The translations under genes and the position numbers were made by a program. The notes beneath the pieces are model-generated. The model did no database searches and was not told where the DNA came from. It was given only the letters and a program-made list of their open reading frames with translations. Of a stretch of DNA of 23,465 bases, positions 1 to 7,158 are shown piece by piece; position 1 is the first letter of the stretch, and each line of letters opens with the position of its first letter. The stretch spans positions 1-23,465 of the forward strand of contig NZ_UPZP01000031.1 of NCBI RefSeq assembly GCF_900538805.1, read 5' to 3'. The DNA comes from an uncultured Dialister sp. GTDB lineage: Bacteria > Bacillota > Negativicutes > Veillonellales > Dialisteraceae.

Positions 1-325
1 AAACGGCTTCCGTGTAAGGTCAAAAATGTCAGGTTTATTAATAGGAATCTAATTTACACAAGGAATTTTACACCCTCCCTCTGGCGGCTATAAAATTGCG
101 GCGAAGCCGCCACCACAACCCTTTGAACCTTCTGAACCCTTTGAACCCTCTGAACCCGGGCCGCGCAGCGGCCCCTTGGCGCCACCACAACCCTCGGCCC
201 AAAGGGCCGTCAAACCTAAGAACCCTCCGGCCGTCAGGCCGGTCAAACCTAATAACCTTTCTACACAACCCTTTGAACCCTTGCACCCAATGGTCGCATC
301 CTTTTAAAACAAGCGAGGCATTCCC
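1..325. other. Intergenic region with repeat island A
   Basis: There is no credible gene before the first start codon. Positions 1-80 are AT-rich and featureless to my eye. From 81 the region is filled by the composite hairpin element described separately, followed by looser copies of its parts up to about 287. Short open frames cross this stretch on both strands, but they translate the tandem repeats (NPLNPL-type or GFKGF-type peptides) and are not believable proteins. Confidence 0.7.
81..287 (+). repeat. Composite hairpin/TGAACCC intergenic element, copy A (right half plus extra hairpins)
   Basis: It begins with a GGCGGC...GCCGCC hairpin (83-111). The ACCACAACCCT linker and tandem 9-mers of the form CCCTTTGAA/CCCTCTGAA follow (118-157), then the closing hairpin GGGCCGC-GCA-GCGGCCC (158-174). 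Two further hairpins follow, CGGCCC-AAA-GGGCCG (about 197-211) and CCGGCC...GGCCGG (about 228-243), each followed by the linker GTCAAACCT. The left GGTTCA half is absent. The same parts recur in nine other intergenic regions of the window. Confidence 0.85.
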
Positions 326-982
326 ATGTCTGTTACCTGGATGATTTTTGAAATATTAGGCACCATAGCCTTTGCCTTTTCCGGTGCCATTGTAGGCCTT
401 TACCGGCGCATGGATATCTTCGGTATTACGGTGCTGGCGGTGATGACCGGCGTAGGGGGCGGTATGATCCGGGATGTGCTCTGCGGCATTATCCCGCCGT
501 CGGCCCTGACTCATCCCATGAGTCTTCTGGTGTCCATCGGCACGGCTCTGGCAGTCAGTTTTCTCTACCCCTTTTTCCGCATTCCTAAAAGAGGAAAGGT
601 GATTATTTCTTTTTTCTACCATATTTCCGATACCATCGGCCTCTCTGCCTTTACGGTAACCGGCGTGCTCACCGCCTTTTATGCCTGGCCCTCCCATGAA
701 TATGTGCTGCCCACCATGCTGGGGCTCATTACCGCCGTAGGCGGCGGGGTCATCCGTGATATGATGGCCCGCCGCATGCCGGTGGTGCTCTACATGGATG
801 TGTACGCCATCGCCTCTGTGGCCGGCGGGCTTCTCATGTGCATCCTTCACGGCTTCCTGCCCCTCTCCCTGGTGTCCTGGATTGCCTTTATGGCGGTGCT
901 CCTTCTCCGGGTGGCCGCCATCCATTATGGCTGGCAGCTTTACCATCCGCACCGGCGGCTGGGCGGGAAATCGGAAAAATAG
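326..982 (+). CDS. TRIC/UPF0126 family inner-membrane protein (YicG-like)
   Basis: This is a 218-residue, very hydrophobic protein with about six to seven membrane spans. It is built as an internal duplication. The first half carries the signature GVGGGMIRDVLCG near residues 42-54, and the second half repeats it as AVGGGVIRDMMARRMP near 137-152. That twin GGG-IRD motif is typical of the UPF0126 family (Pfam Gly_transporter), whose members resemble trimeric intracellular cation channels; some bacterial members have been linked to glycine uptake. Length fits the family (about 200-220). The ATG at 326 has a weak AGCGAGG-like site upstream. It ends 34 bp before the SNF2 gene, so co-transcription is possible. 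The substrate cannot be read from sequence. Confidence 0.9.
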   Translation: MSVTWMIFEILGTIAFAFSGAIVGLYRRMDIFGITVLAVMTGVGGGMIRDVLCGIIPPSALTHPMSLLVSIGTALAVSFLYPFFRIPKRGKVIISFFYHISDTIGLSAFTVTGVLTAFYAWPSHEYVLPTMLGLITAVGGGVIRDMMARRMPVVLYMDVYAIASVAGGLLMCILHGFLPLSLVSWIAFMAVLLLRVAAIHYGWQLYHPHRRLGGKSEK

Positions 983-1016
983 TATGGAATATTTTTTACA
1001 GTAAAGGGAGTCTATC

Positions 1017-3635
1017 ATGAGTACATCGAATGAGCTGTCTTTCATCTTCACGGAAAAGGGCTTTCGTGTGGATGAAGGCGATGAAATAGAGCTGTCTCCT
1101 GCCATGAAAACATGGAAGGAAAGGTTCGAGGCAGACCGCTGGCAGGCTCTCTATGATCTGGGATTCCAGGAGAAAGGAGAAGGCAGTCCTTCCTTTTCTT
1201 TTCTTTACCGTCTGGCTTCTTCCTTTGACCATGTGCTTCTGACGTCGCCGCTCTTTCCTTTTCTTAAAGGGAAATTGGAAGTGTCCCTTCCGGAGGAAGA
1301 AAAGAAAAGCCTGCTTTCTGCACTGCCCTATGTCCTTGGCATGGAATGGGTCGATGGGGACTGGCTTTCTTTGGCAGAGGGAAAGCTGAATGAAGCGTTC
1401 CACCGGGATTTCCATCACTTTGACGGCACCGTGGAGGCCTATATTTCTTCAAAAAAGAAAGGGGTGTCCCTGCCGGACCGGATTTATTTCCATCTGGTGG
1501 AAAACAGGTCGGATGAAATCTACCCCTTTGCCTTCCTGGCCACCTATGCCACCTTTGACCGGGAGGGGAGAGCCCGGCAGATGCCTCTGTACTATGCACT
1601 GGAGGAATATAAAAAGGACCGGGAGAAATTAATCCGTCTCCTGTCTTCCCTGAATAAGGCGGCAGATATTATGCCCCGCCTTTCCGATTTCGTGGAGGAC
1701 GGCACCATCCTTCATCCCTTCGGCGTCACCGCAGAGGAGGCCTGGCATTTTCTGAAGGCCGTGCCTCTTCTGGAGGAAAAGGGGATTTACTGCCGCATAC
1801 CAAACTGGTGGAAGAATGGGAGGAGCAGGCCCTCCATTTCCGTCTCCCTGGGCGGCAGTGCGGCGGAGCCCCTGGGTCTTGATACCATCCTGTCCCTTCG
1901 TCCAGAACTATCCGTGGACGGCGTCAAGCTGACGATGGCCGATGTTCACCGCCTCATGAAGGAAACGGAGGGACTTTCCTTCATCAAGGGAAAATGGGTG
2001 GAGGTAGACCATGACCGTCTGGCAAAGCTGCTGGGAAAAATGGAGAAACTGGGCGGAGCGGTGACCTTCCGGGAAGCCCTGCAGATGGAAGGAAAGGAAA
2101 CAGGCGGCGATGTGAGCTATGTGCCGGGCACCTGGCTTTCCAAAATGCTTCGCATGATGAAGAATCCTTCCGCCATCGGCCGGATTTCCCTGCCCAAAAC
2201 ATGCAAGGCATCTCTGCGCCCCTACCAGATGGAAGGATTCAAGTGGCTCTGCACCCTTTCAAAACTTGGATTCGGCATGTGCCTGGCCGATGATATGGGT
2301 CTTGGCAAAACGGTGCAGGTACTGGCGTATCTGGAAAAGATGCGCATGGAGAACCCGGCGGCCCGGTGTCTTCTTATCGTGCCGGCTTCCCTTCTGGGCA
2401 ACTGGGAAAAGGAAATCAGCCGCTTTGCCCCTTCCCTTTCCTACACCCTTCTTCACGGGAAAAAGGCGGAGGAAATGAAGGAAAAAGCGGGCCATCCGGA
2501 TACCTTTCTTACCATGACCACCTATGGCATGGCCCAGCGTCTGGAGGAATTAAAGACGGTGGACTGGGATGCGGAAATCCTGGATGAAGCGCAGAATATC
2601 AAGAATCCCAATACCCGCCAGACCAGGGCGGTGAAGGCTCTTCACGCTGCCTGCAGGCTGGCCATGACCGGAACGCCGGTGGAAAATAACCTGCTCAACC
2701 TGTGGTCCCTTTTCGATTTCCTGAATCCCGGCCTTCTGGGAAGCCGCATGCATTTTCTCCGTTTTGTAAAAGGACTCTCCGGAGAGGAAAGGGGCTATGA
2801 ACCGCTTCGGAAGATGACGGGCCCCTTCGTGCTCCGGCGCCTTAAAACGGACAAGAGTGTCATTTCTGACCTGCCGGACAAACTGGAAATGGTGGAATAC
2901 GTGCCCCTTTCCATCAAACAGACCGCCCTGTACCGGGGCGAGCTGGAAAGACTGTCCAAAATGCTGAAGGAAGAAAAGAACGGCGGCATCCGAAGGAAGG
3001 GAATGGTGCTCACGGCCCTGGCCAAGCTGAAGCAGATATGCAACCATCCCGATGAATTCCTGGGGCAGGACCGCTTCAAGCCGGAGGACAGCGGAAAATT
3101 TATGAGGCTTCGTGAAATCTGCGAAACTCTTCACGAACGGCGTGAGCCGGTACTCATCTTTACCCAGTATCGGGAAATGACGGAGCCCCTTTCCCGCTTT
3201 CTCACGGCGGTTTTTGGCAGGCCGGGGCTCATCATCCATGGCGGCACGCCGGTGAAGAAGCGGATGGAACTGGTGGATCGGTTCAACGGAGAAGGCTATA
3301 TTCCTTTTATGATTCTTTCCCTCAAAGCGGCCGGTACGGGGCTGAATCTCACCAAAGCGTCCACGGTCATCCATTTTGACCGCTGGTGGAACCCGGCGGT
3401 GGAAGATCAGGCCACGGATCGGGCCTACCGTATCGGACAGAAGAAGAATGTCATGGTTTATAAATTTGTTTCCCAGGGCACGGTGGAAGAAAAAATCAAT
3501 GACATGATCGAGGATAAAAAGAAACTGGCCCGGGAAGCCGTGGGAAGCGGAGAAGCCTGGATTACGGAGCTTTCAGATAAGGAACTGATGGATCTTCTGA
3601 AACTGGACAGCGGGGAAGGAGATGATGAATCGTGA
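1017..3635 (+). CDS. SNF2-family DNA-dependent ATPase/helicase (YwqA/HepA-like)
   Basis: This 872-residue protein has a two-lobe SNF2 motor in its C-terminal half. Motif I is DDMGLGKTVQ at residues 425-434, the Walker B variant is DEAQ at 523-526, and motif III is MTGTPVENN shortly after. The second lobe shows FTQY, then LSLKAAGTGLNLT, and motif VI RAYRIGQ from residue 802. The first roughly 390 residues match no motif I can name; in bacterial homologues this part is an SNF2-associated region. The family translocates on double-stranded DNA and remodels protein-DNA complexes, and most members do not unwind strands. The start ATG follows AAAGGGAG with good spacing. The stop overlaps the start of a SWIM-domain gene, the same pairing as ywqA-ywqB in Bacillus, which supports one functional unit, probably in DNA repair or nucleoid transactions. 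Confidence 0.95.
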   Translation: MSTSNELSFIFTEKGFRVDEGDEIELSPAMKTWKERFEADRWQALYDLGFQEKGEGSPSFSFLYRLASSFDHVLLTSPLFPFLKGKLEVSLPEEEKKSLLSALPYVLGMEWVDGDWLSLAEGKLNEAFHRDFHHFDGTVEAYISSKKKGVSLPDRIYFHLVENRSDEIYPFAFLATYATFDREGRARQMPLYYALEEYKKDREKLIRLLSSLNKAADIMPRLSDFVEDGTILHPFGVTAEEAWHFLKAVPLLEEKGIYCRIPNWWKNGRSRPSISVSLGGSAAEPLGLDTILSLRPELSVDGVKLTMADVHRLMKETEGLSFIKGKWVEVDHDRLAKLLGKMEKLGGAVTFREALQMEGKETGGDVSYVPGTWLSKMLRMMKNPSAIGRISLPKTCKASLRPYQMEGFKWLCTLSKLGFGMCLADDMGLGKTVQVLAYLEKMRMENPAARCLLIVPASLLGNWEKEISRFAPSLSYTLLHGKKAEEMKEKAGHPDTFLTMTTYGMAQRLEELKTVDWDAEILDEAQNIKNPNTRQTRAVKALHAACRLAMTGTPVENNLLNLWSLFDFLNPGLLGSRMHFLRFVKGLSGEERGYEPLRKMTGPFVLRRLKTDKSVISDLPDKLEMVEYVPLSIKQTALYRGELERLSKMLKEEKNGGIRRKGMVLTALAKLKQICNHPDEFLGQDRFKPEDSGKFMRLREICETLHERREPVLIFTQYREMTEPLSRFLTAVFGRPGLIIHGGTPVKKRMELVDRFNGEGYIPFMILSLKAAGTGLNLTKASTVIHFDRWWNPAVEDQATDRAYRIGQKKNVMVYKFVSQGTVEEKINDMIEDKKKLAREAVGSGEAWITELSDKELMDLLKLDSGEGDDES

Positions 3636-4357
3636 GCTGGTCTGATGATTTCTACTCTTCCATGAGCGTGGATGAGCTTCGGGAGAAAGCGAGAAAAGCG
3701 CTCCGTGAAGCGGAAGGAAAAGGGCGCCATCTGGCTCCTGTCATTGTGCCCGGCCGCACCATCTGCCGCACCTGGTGGGGCAAAGCCTGGTGCAGAAACA
3801 TGGAGCAGTACCTGGACTATGAGAACCGCCTGCCGAGGGGCCGCTCCTACGTGAGAAACGGCGCCGTCATTGACCTTGTCATCGGCGAAGGAAAGGTGAG
3901 CGCCCTGGTGCAGGGCAGCCGCAGCCGCCCCTACGAGGTGGAAATCAGAGTGAGCCCCCTGGGAAAGACGAAAATGAAAAAAGTATCCGCCCTCTGCAGC
4001 AGGGAGCTGGACAGTTTGGAAGAACTGGTGAAAGGGAAATTTCCTAAGTCCCTGGAAACCCTTCTCACCGAAGAAGGAGCCCTTTTTCCCACGGCCCGGG
4101 AAATCCGATTCGACTGCAGCTGCCCCGACTGGGCCCTTATGTGCAAGCACGTGGCGGCTGTGATGTACGGTATCGGCGTGAGGCTTGACGAGAATCCCTT
4201 CTATTTCTTCATACTCCGGGGCATGGACCCGGAAGCCCTCCTCCGGCATACGGTGGAGGACCACGTGGAAAAGCTCCTGGCCCACAGGGATGTAAAGAAT
4301 GACAGAATCATTGCCGATGAAGAGATGGAGAAGCTCTTTCATCTGGAGGAAGAGTGA
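3632..4357 (+). CDS. SWIM zinc-finger protein, partner of the SNF2 ATPase (YwqB-like)
   Basis: This is a 241-residue protein with one SWIM finger. Cys162, Cys164, Cys171 and His173 form the CxC-n6-CxH pattern in the segment CSCPDWALMCKH. SWIM fingers bind zinc and are associated with SNF2 ATPases, where they are thought to contact DNA or protein. The start is GTG at 3632, which shares four bases (GTGA) with the TGA stop of the SNF2 gene, so translation is probably coupled by re-initiation. Upstream of the finger, TWWGKAWCRNME (around residues 47-58) resembles the conserved N-terminal motif of this family. The C-terminal region after the finger is helical and acidic. There is no terminator before the following repeat island. 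Confidence 0.92.
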   Translation: MSWSDDFYSSMSVDELREKARKALREAEGKGRHLAPVIVPGRTICRTWWGKAWCRNMEQYLDYENRLPRGRSYVRNGAVIDLVIGEGKVSALVQGSRSRPYEVEIRVSPLGKTKMKKVSALCSRELDSLEELVKGKFPKSLETLLTEEGALFPTAREIRFDCSCPDWALMCKHVAAVMYGIGVRLDENPFYFFILRGMDPEALLRHTVEDHVEKLLAHRDVKNDRIIADEEMEKLFHLEEE

Positions 4358-4711
4358 GATGACAAAGGGACGCCGCTGGCGCGGCAGGTTGTGTAAAAGG
4401 GTTGTGTTCGCTGCACTCAAGGGGCGATGGGGGAAAACTGTATCCCCGAAAGCAAGAGGGTTCAGGCGCCTTCGGCGCCCGGGTTCAAGACGCCGCCGGG
4501 CTGACGCCCTGGGCGCCTCAGGTTCGGCCCGCAGAGCGGGCTGGTTCAGAGGGAGTTATATAGTATCGCTGCGCTGGCGAGGTACGGCGCCTTTCGGCGC
4601 CATGATATAAGCCGCCTCCGGCGGTTATAAAATTGCGGCGGAGCCGCCACCACCACCCTTTGAACCCTTTGAACCCTCTGAACCCTCTGAACCCGGGCCG
4701 CAAAGGGGCCC
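4358..4711 (+). repeat. Composite hairpin/TGAACCC intergenic element, copy B (complete)
   Basis: The first 80 bases after the SWIM gene are ordinary. The full element runs from about 4441 to 4711. Its left half has GAGGGTTCAGG, then GGCGCC-TTC-GGCGCC, CGGGTTCA, further GC hairpins, AGGTTCGG and CTGGTTCAGAGG. Its middle has GGCGCC-TTTC-GGCGCC and a TATAA-flanked CCGCC/GGCGG hairpin. Its right half has a GCGGC/GCCGC hairpin, the CACCACCACCCT linker and five CCC runs spaced exactly 9 bp (4656-4694). The closing hairpin is GGGCCGC-AAA-GGGGCCC (4695-4711). The element ends 12 bp before the -35 of the first T-box promoter. Confidence 0.88.
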
Positions 4712-4723
4712 ATAAAAAACCTC

Positions 4724-4752
4724 TTGACAAAATAGAAATCCGGCGTTATCAT
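4724..4752 (+). promoter_or_regulatory. Promoter of the first T-box leader
   Basis: A perfect -35 TTGACA lies at 4724-4729. After a 17-bp spacer comes the -10 TATCAT at 4747-4752. The second T-box leader has exactly the same two hexamers with the same 17-bp spacing, which supports the call. Confidence 0.85.
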
Positions 4753-4970
4753 TTCTACAAGCTTCTGAAAGCGAAACATATACAAAGCGATGAACGAGAA
4801 AAAGGGTGCTTTTGATCTTGCAGAGAGCCGGTGGACGATGAAAACCGGTAGACGGGGGCATACTGTTAGTCACTCGAGAGCTTTTCTGCCGAATATAGTA
4901 AGCAGGAACGTCCATTCACGTTACGAATAAGGAACCGCAAGTATAATGTAGGGTGGTACCGCGAAATATT

Positions 4971-5020
4971 CGCCCCTATCTCCGGCGCAGGCTGGAGGTA
5001 GGGGCGTTCTGTTTTGGGGG
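4971..5020 (+). terminator. T-box 1 terminator, first module
   Basis: The stem CGCCCCTA...TAGGGGCG is extended by CTCC/GGAG. It is followed by TTCTGTTTT, an interrupted T-run that predicts leaky termination. Its 5' arm is also the 3' arm of the antiterminator around TGGTACC, giving the mutually exclusive folds expected of a T-box. Confidence 0.75.
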
Positions 5021-5090
5021 AGAATATTCTATCATTCTATCATTATACGGCGGGAGAAGAGACAAATCAGAGTGGTACCGCGGATATTCC

Positions 5091-5129
5091 GCCCCTGCCG
5101 GCAGCTTAAGCTGCCGGCAGGGGCTTTTT
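5091..5129 (+). terminator. T-box 1 terminator, second module
   Basis: A perfect 15-bp stem, GCCCCTGCCGGCAGC paired with its complement across a TTAA loop, runs directly into TTTTT. It is much stronger than the first-module terminator. The 5' GCCCCT overlaps the antiterminator partner of the second TGGTACC. Confidence 0.9.
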
Positions 5130-5227
5130 GCTTTCATCCATATGCATCCATCAGAAGTTGGAAAAATCCTATATTTCATCCGAAAAATTCAAAGAACAGG
5201 AAAGGTCAAAGGAAAGGGGTTTTCATT

Positions 5228-6385
5228 ATGCAGAAGAAATGGTTAAAAGGTATGGCAGCAATCATGGCAGCAGCAGCAATCACAGGTGCTTTTGCAGGAT
5301 GCGGCGGTGACAAGAAAGCAGGCGGCAATGCCAATGGAGCGCAGACCGTGAAGTTCGGTTTCCTGGGCGCCTACACCGGCCCCGCCGCTGCCTATGGACA
5401 GGCCATGAAGGACGGCACGGAACTGGCGGTTGAAGAAATCAACAACAACCCGAATACGAAGATGAAAATCGACCTCAAGACCTACGATACCAAGGGTGTG
5501 AAGGCGGAAGCCATCAATGCCATGAAGAAGTGCATTGAGCAGGATAAGGTTCTTGCCATTGAAGGACCGACCCTTTCGGGCTCCATGTTTGCTGCCGGCC
5601 CCATTGCCCAGCAGTCCAAGGTCGTTGCTTTCGGTACCGGCACCACGGCCCCCGGCATCACGGACCTTGGCGACTATATCTTCAGAAACGCCATCCCCGG
5701 TAAAATGGCCATCCCCATTACCGTTAAGAAGGCCCATGACAAGCTGGGCTTCAAGAACGTAGCCATCATGTACTCCAACAACAACGACCAGATGGTAGGG
5801 GAACATGGCATTTATGAAGAACTCTTCAAGAAGATGGGCATCGATATCATCGACACCGAAACCTTCGCCGACAAGGACACCGATTTCTCCGCCCAGCTCA
5901 CCAAGATCCAGGCTGCCAACCCTGATGTCATCTGCATTGCAGGCCTCTATCAGGAAGGCGCCCTCATCGTCAAGAAGGCCCGTGAAATGGGCATGAAACA
6001 GCCCATCATCGGCAACAACGGCTTCAACAGCCCGGCATACATTGAACAGGCCGGCGCCGCTGCCGAGGGCACCCTGGTAGCTACCCCCTGGAACGCTGAA
6101 AGACAGACCGAAAAGGCACAGCATTTCCGCAAGGCCTTCAAGGAAAAATACGGCCATGAACCGGACCAGTTCTCCGCCCAGGCCTACGATGCCATCTACG
6201 TTATGCACGAAGCCGCCGAAAAGTCCGGCAGCACCACGGATAGAAAGAAATTCCGCGATGCCCTGGCACAGATTAAGGACTTCGAAGGAGCCACCGGCAA
6301 GTTCCAGTTCGATGAACACAGAGATCCCAAGATGGATCTGGACGTTCTCCAGGTTAAAGACGGCAAATGGGTTCCCTTTGCTTGA
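5228..6385 (+). CDS. Branched-chain amino acid type ABC-transporter binding lipoprotein (LivJ-like), copy 1
   Basis: This 385-residue lipoprotein captures substrate outside the cytoplasmic membrane for a Liv-type ABC importer. The N-terminus has lysines, a hydrophobic stretch and a lipobox FAGC with the lipidated cysteine at residue 25. The mature part is a type I periplasmic-binding fold. KFGFLGAYTGPAAAYGQ opens it, LAVEEINN follows, and a KIQAANPDVI segment and YGHEPDQFSAQAYDA near the C-terminus are typical of the Leu/Ile/Val-binding family. I chose ATG 5228 over the longer upstream frame because AAAGGGG lies 8 bases upstream and the signal peptide starts there. The gene sits behind a T-box leader with a predicted Val specifier. 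No permease or ATPase genes follow, so its partners must be elsewhere. A weak hairpin terminator follows. Confidence 0.95.
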   Translation: MQKKWLKGMAAIMAAAAITGAFAGCGGDKKAGGNANGAQTVKFGFLGAYTGPAAAYGQAMKDGTELAVEEINNNPNTKMKIDLKTYDTKGVKAEAINAMKKCIEQDKVLAIEGPTLSGSMFAAGPIAQQSKVVAFGTGTTAPGITDLGDYIFRNAIPGKMAIPITVKKAHDKLGFKNVAIMYSNNNDQMVGEHGIYEELFKKMGIDIIDTETFADKDTDFSAQLTKIQAANPDVICIAGLYQEGALIVKKAREMGMKQPIIGNNGFNSPAYIEQAGAAAEGTLVATPWNAERQTEKAQHFRKAFKEKYGHEPDQFSAQAYDAIYVMHEAAEKSGSTTDRKKFRDALAQIKDFEGATGKFQFDEHRDPKMDLDVLQVKDGKWVPFA

Positions 6386-6416
6386 TAGAAATTTATACTT
6401 TCCTTTGATGAAAAGA

Positions 6417-6443
6417 GCAGGCACTCCGGTGTCTGCCCTTTTT
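6417..6443 (+). terminator. Rho-independent terminator after the first binding-protein gene
   Basis: GCAGGCAC-TCCG-GTGTCTGC forms an 8-bp stem with one G-T pair, and CC then TTTTT follow. It lies 31 bp after the stop codon. Confidence 0.75.
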
Positions 6444-6480
6444 GGCATGGAGGGCAGAAGCGGCGCTCGGCTGTATTCCC

Positions 6481-6620
6481 GACTGCAAGAGGGTTCAGGC
6501 GCCTTCGGCGCCCGGGTTCAAGGCCTTGCTGGGGCTGCGCCCCTGAAGGCCTCCGGTTCCGCCCACAGAGCGGGCTGGTTCAGAGGGGAGTGTTGTATGC
6601 CGCCTGCGGCGGCAGCGCTG
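6481..6620 (+). repeat. Composite hairpin/GGTTCA element, copy C, left half
   Basis: AGAGGGTTCAGG is followed by GGCGCC-TTC-GGCGCC, CGGGTTCAAGG, a GGCCTT...AAGGCC hairpin, CCGGTTCCG and CTGGTTCAGAGG, and then GCCGCC-TGC-GGCGGC. The order of linkers matches copies B, F, I and J. It is separated from its right half by about 240 bp containing another repeat module. Confidence 0.8.
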
Positions 6621-6721
6621 GCTATGCAGTGGAAAACCATACAACCGGGCTGTGCCCGGAAGTGGCCAATCTCCAAAATGCTGTTCATAACGTATGAGAT
6701 AAATGTTAAGCATAGAGCAGA

Positions 6722-6857
6722 CTTCCCCCTCCGGGGTGGCAAAGGAACTGGAGTCAGTGACAGCAGAGGATGTAGGGGAGCATTGCGACCCGAAAATCCA
6801 GTGACATGCTTCCCTTTAGGCGAAGTGGTGCGAAGCACCAAAAGGCGGGTATTCCAT
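6722..6857 (+). repeat. Structured CCCCCT/GGGG module, copy 1
   Basis: It opens CCCCCTCCGGGGTGGC, contains TAGGGGAGC...GCGACC, and closes with GGTGC-GAA-GCACC. The same ordered words occur at 12127-12240 and, more loosely, at 18137-18215. This module is distinct from the TGAACCC element. Confidence 0.55.
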
Positions 6858-7054
6858 CGCGCCGCAGGCGCGGTTGTTTGGCTTTGCCGCGAAGCGGCAA
6901 TACCACAACCCTCGGCCCGGAGGGCCGTCAACCTTCCCCTTTGAACCCTTTGAACCCTCTGAACCTTTTGAACCTTATGAACCTTATGAACCCTCACGCC
7001 GCAGGCGTGTCCATGAACCCTCTGAACCTCTGAACCTGGGCCGCTTCGCGGCCC
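6858..7054 (+). repeat. Composite hairpin/TGAACCC element, copy C, right half
   Basis: GCGCC-GCAG-GCGC and TTGCCGC-GAA-GCGGCAA hairpins lead into ACCACAACCCT, then CGGCCC-GGA-GGGCCG with GTCAACCT. The tandem 9-mer array follows, including TTATGAACC variants. Inside the array sits an inserted hairpin ACGCC-GCA-GGCGT. The element closes with GGGCCGC-TTC-GCGGCCC (7038-7054). Copy I has an insertion at the same place with a different but equally paired stem. Confidence 0.85.
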
Positions 7055-7081
7055 TTTCCCCTTTTTCCCCTTGCCCCGCTG

Positions 7082-7090
7082 TGGTACAAT
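7082..7090 (+). promoter_or_regulatory. Candidate extended -10 promoter for the DUF2156 gene
   Basis: TGGTACAAT gives an extended -10 (TGn plus TACAAT at 7085-7090). No good -35 is visible; the spacer falls in a pyrimidine-rich tract after the closing hairpin of the repeat element. Confidence 0.5.
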
Positions 7091-7158
7091 GTTAAGGTAT
7101 AGTATTCAAAAAATTAAATGTATTACAGGAGTTATCCTGTTCATCATTTATCAAGGAG

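Larger units (their letters stand above)
4785..5129 (+). ncRNA. T-box leader, predicted Val (GUC) specifier, with two antiterminator/terminator modules
   Basis: Stem I starts around AAGCGATGAACGAG. It contains the conserved AGAGAGCCGGTGG segment (4822-4834) and the distal ACCGGT partner. On the 3' side, the specifier position aligned on the closing GAGAGC reads GTC at 4869-4871, followed by the usual A and a CTCG that can pair with the 5' CGAG. Module 1: T-box sequence TGGTACCGCG (4954-4963) inside GGG...CCC, and a CGCCCCTA/TAGGGGCG terminator stem (4971-5008) with a weak T-run. Module 2: a second TGGTACCGCGG (5073-5083) and a strong 15-bp terminator stem (5091-5124) followed by TTTTT. Only 64 bases separate terminator 1 from T-box 2, too few for a second Stem I. 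Uncharged tRNA-Val should favour read-through into the binding-protein gene. Confidence 0.92.
6444..7158. other. Long intergenic region with repeat island C
   Basis: There is no credible gene here. The order is the left half of the composite element (about 6481-6620), a stretch without obvious structure (6621-6720), a structured CCCCCTCCGGGG module (6722-6857), the right half of the composite element (6858-7054), a pyrimidine-rich spacer, and the promoter and leader of the next gene (7082-7158). A long open frame running out of the binding-protein gene across this island is a by-product of the repeats. Confidence 0.75.

Noticed and set aside
4441..4711. tRNA-like T-arm (GGTTCA words)
   Set aside because: GGTTCA resembles the tRNA T-loop, but there is no acceptor stem, anticodon arm or CCA-type end at the right distances. 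The words repeat as linkers between hairpins.
4633..4815. Proline/asparagine-rich repeat peptide (NPLNPLNP) as a possible small protein
   Set aside because: The 9-bp TGAACCC array is open in several frames on both strands simply because its period is a multiple of three. There is no ribosome-binding site, and all similar islands give the same kind of peptide.
5020..5072. A second, short Stem I for the second module of the first T-box leader
   Set aside because: The interval of about 50 bases has no AGAGAG/GCCGG-type conserved words, no specifier context and no hairpin of suitable size.
5243..6448. 401-codon open frame on the minus strand
   Set aside because: It is antisense to the first binding-protein gene, whose plus-strand frame has a lipoprotein signal, family motifs, T-box control and a ribosome-binding site. 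The minus frame is a by-product of GC-rich codon use.
6156..6944. 262-codon open frame overlapping the end of the first binding-protein gene
   Set aside because: Its first part is out of frame with a clear gene and the rest translates repeat island C, including a terminator. It shows no coherent domain.
7038..7054. GGGCCGC-TTC-GCGGCCC as a Rho-independent terminator
   Set aside because: Most closing hairpins of the composite element, including this one, lack a real T-run (only TTT then CCC). Only copy E at 12553-12574 qualifies on the plus strand.
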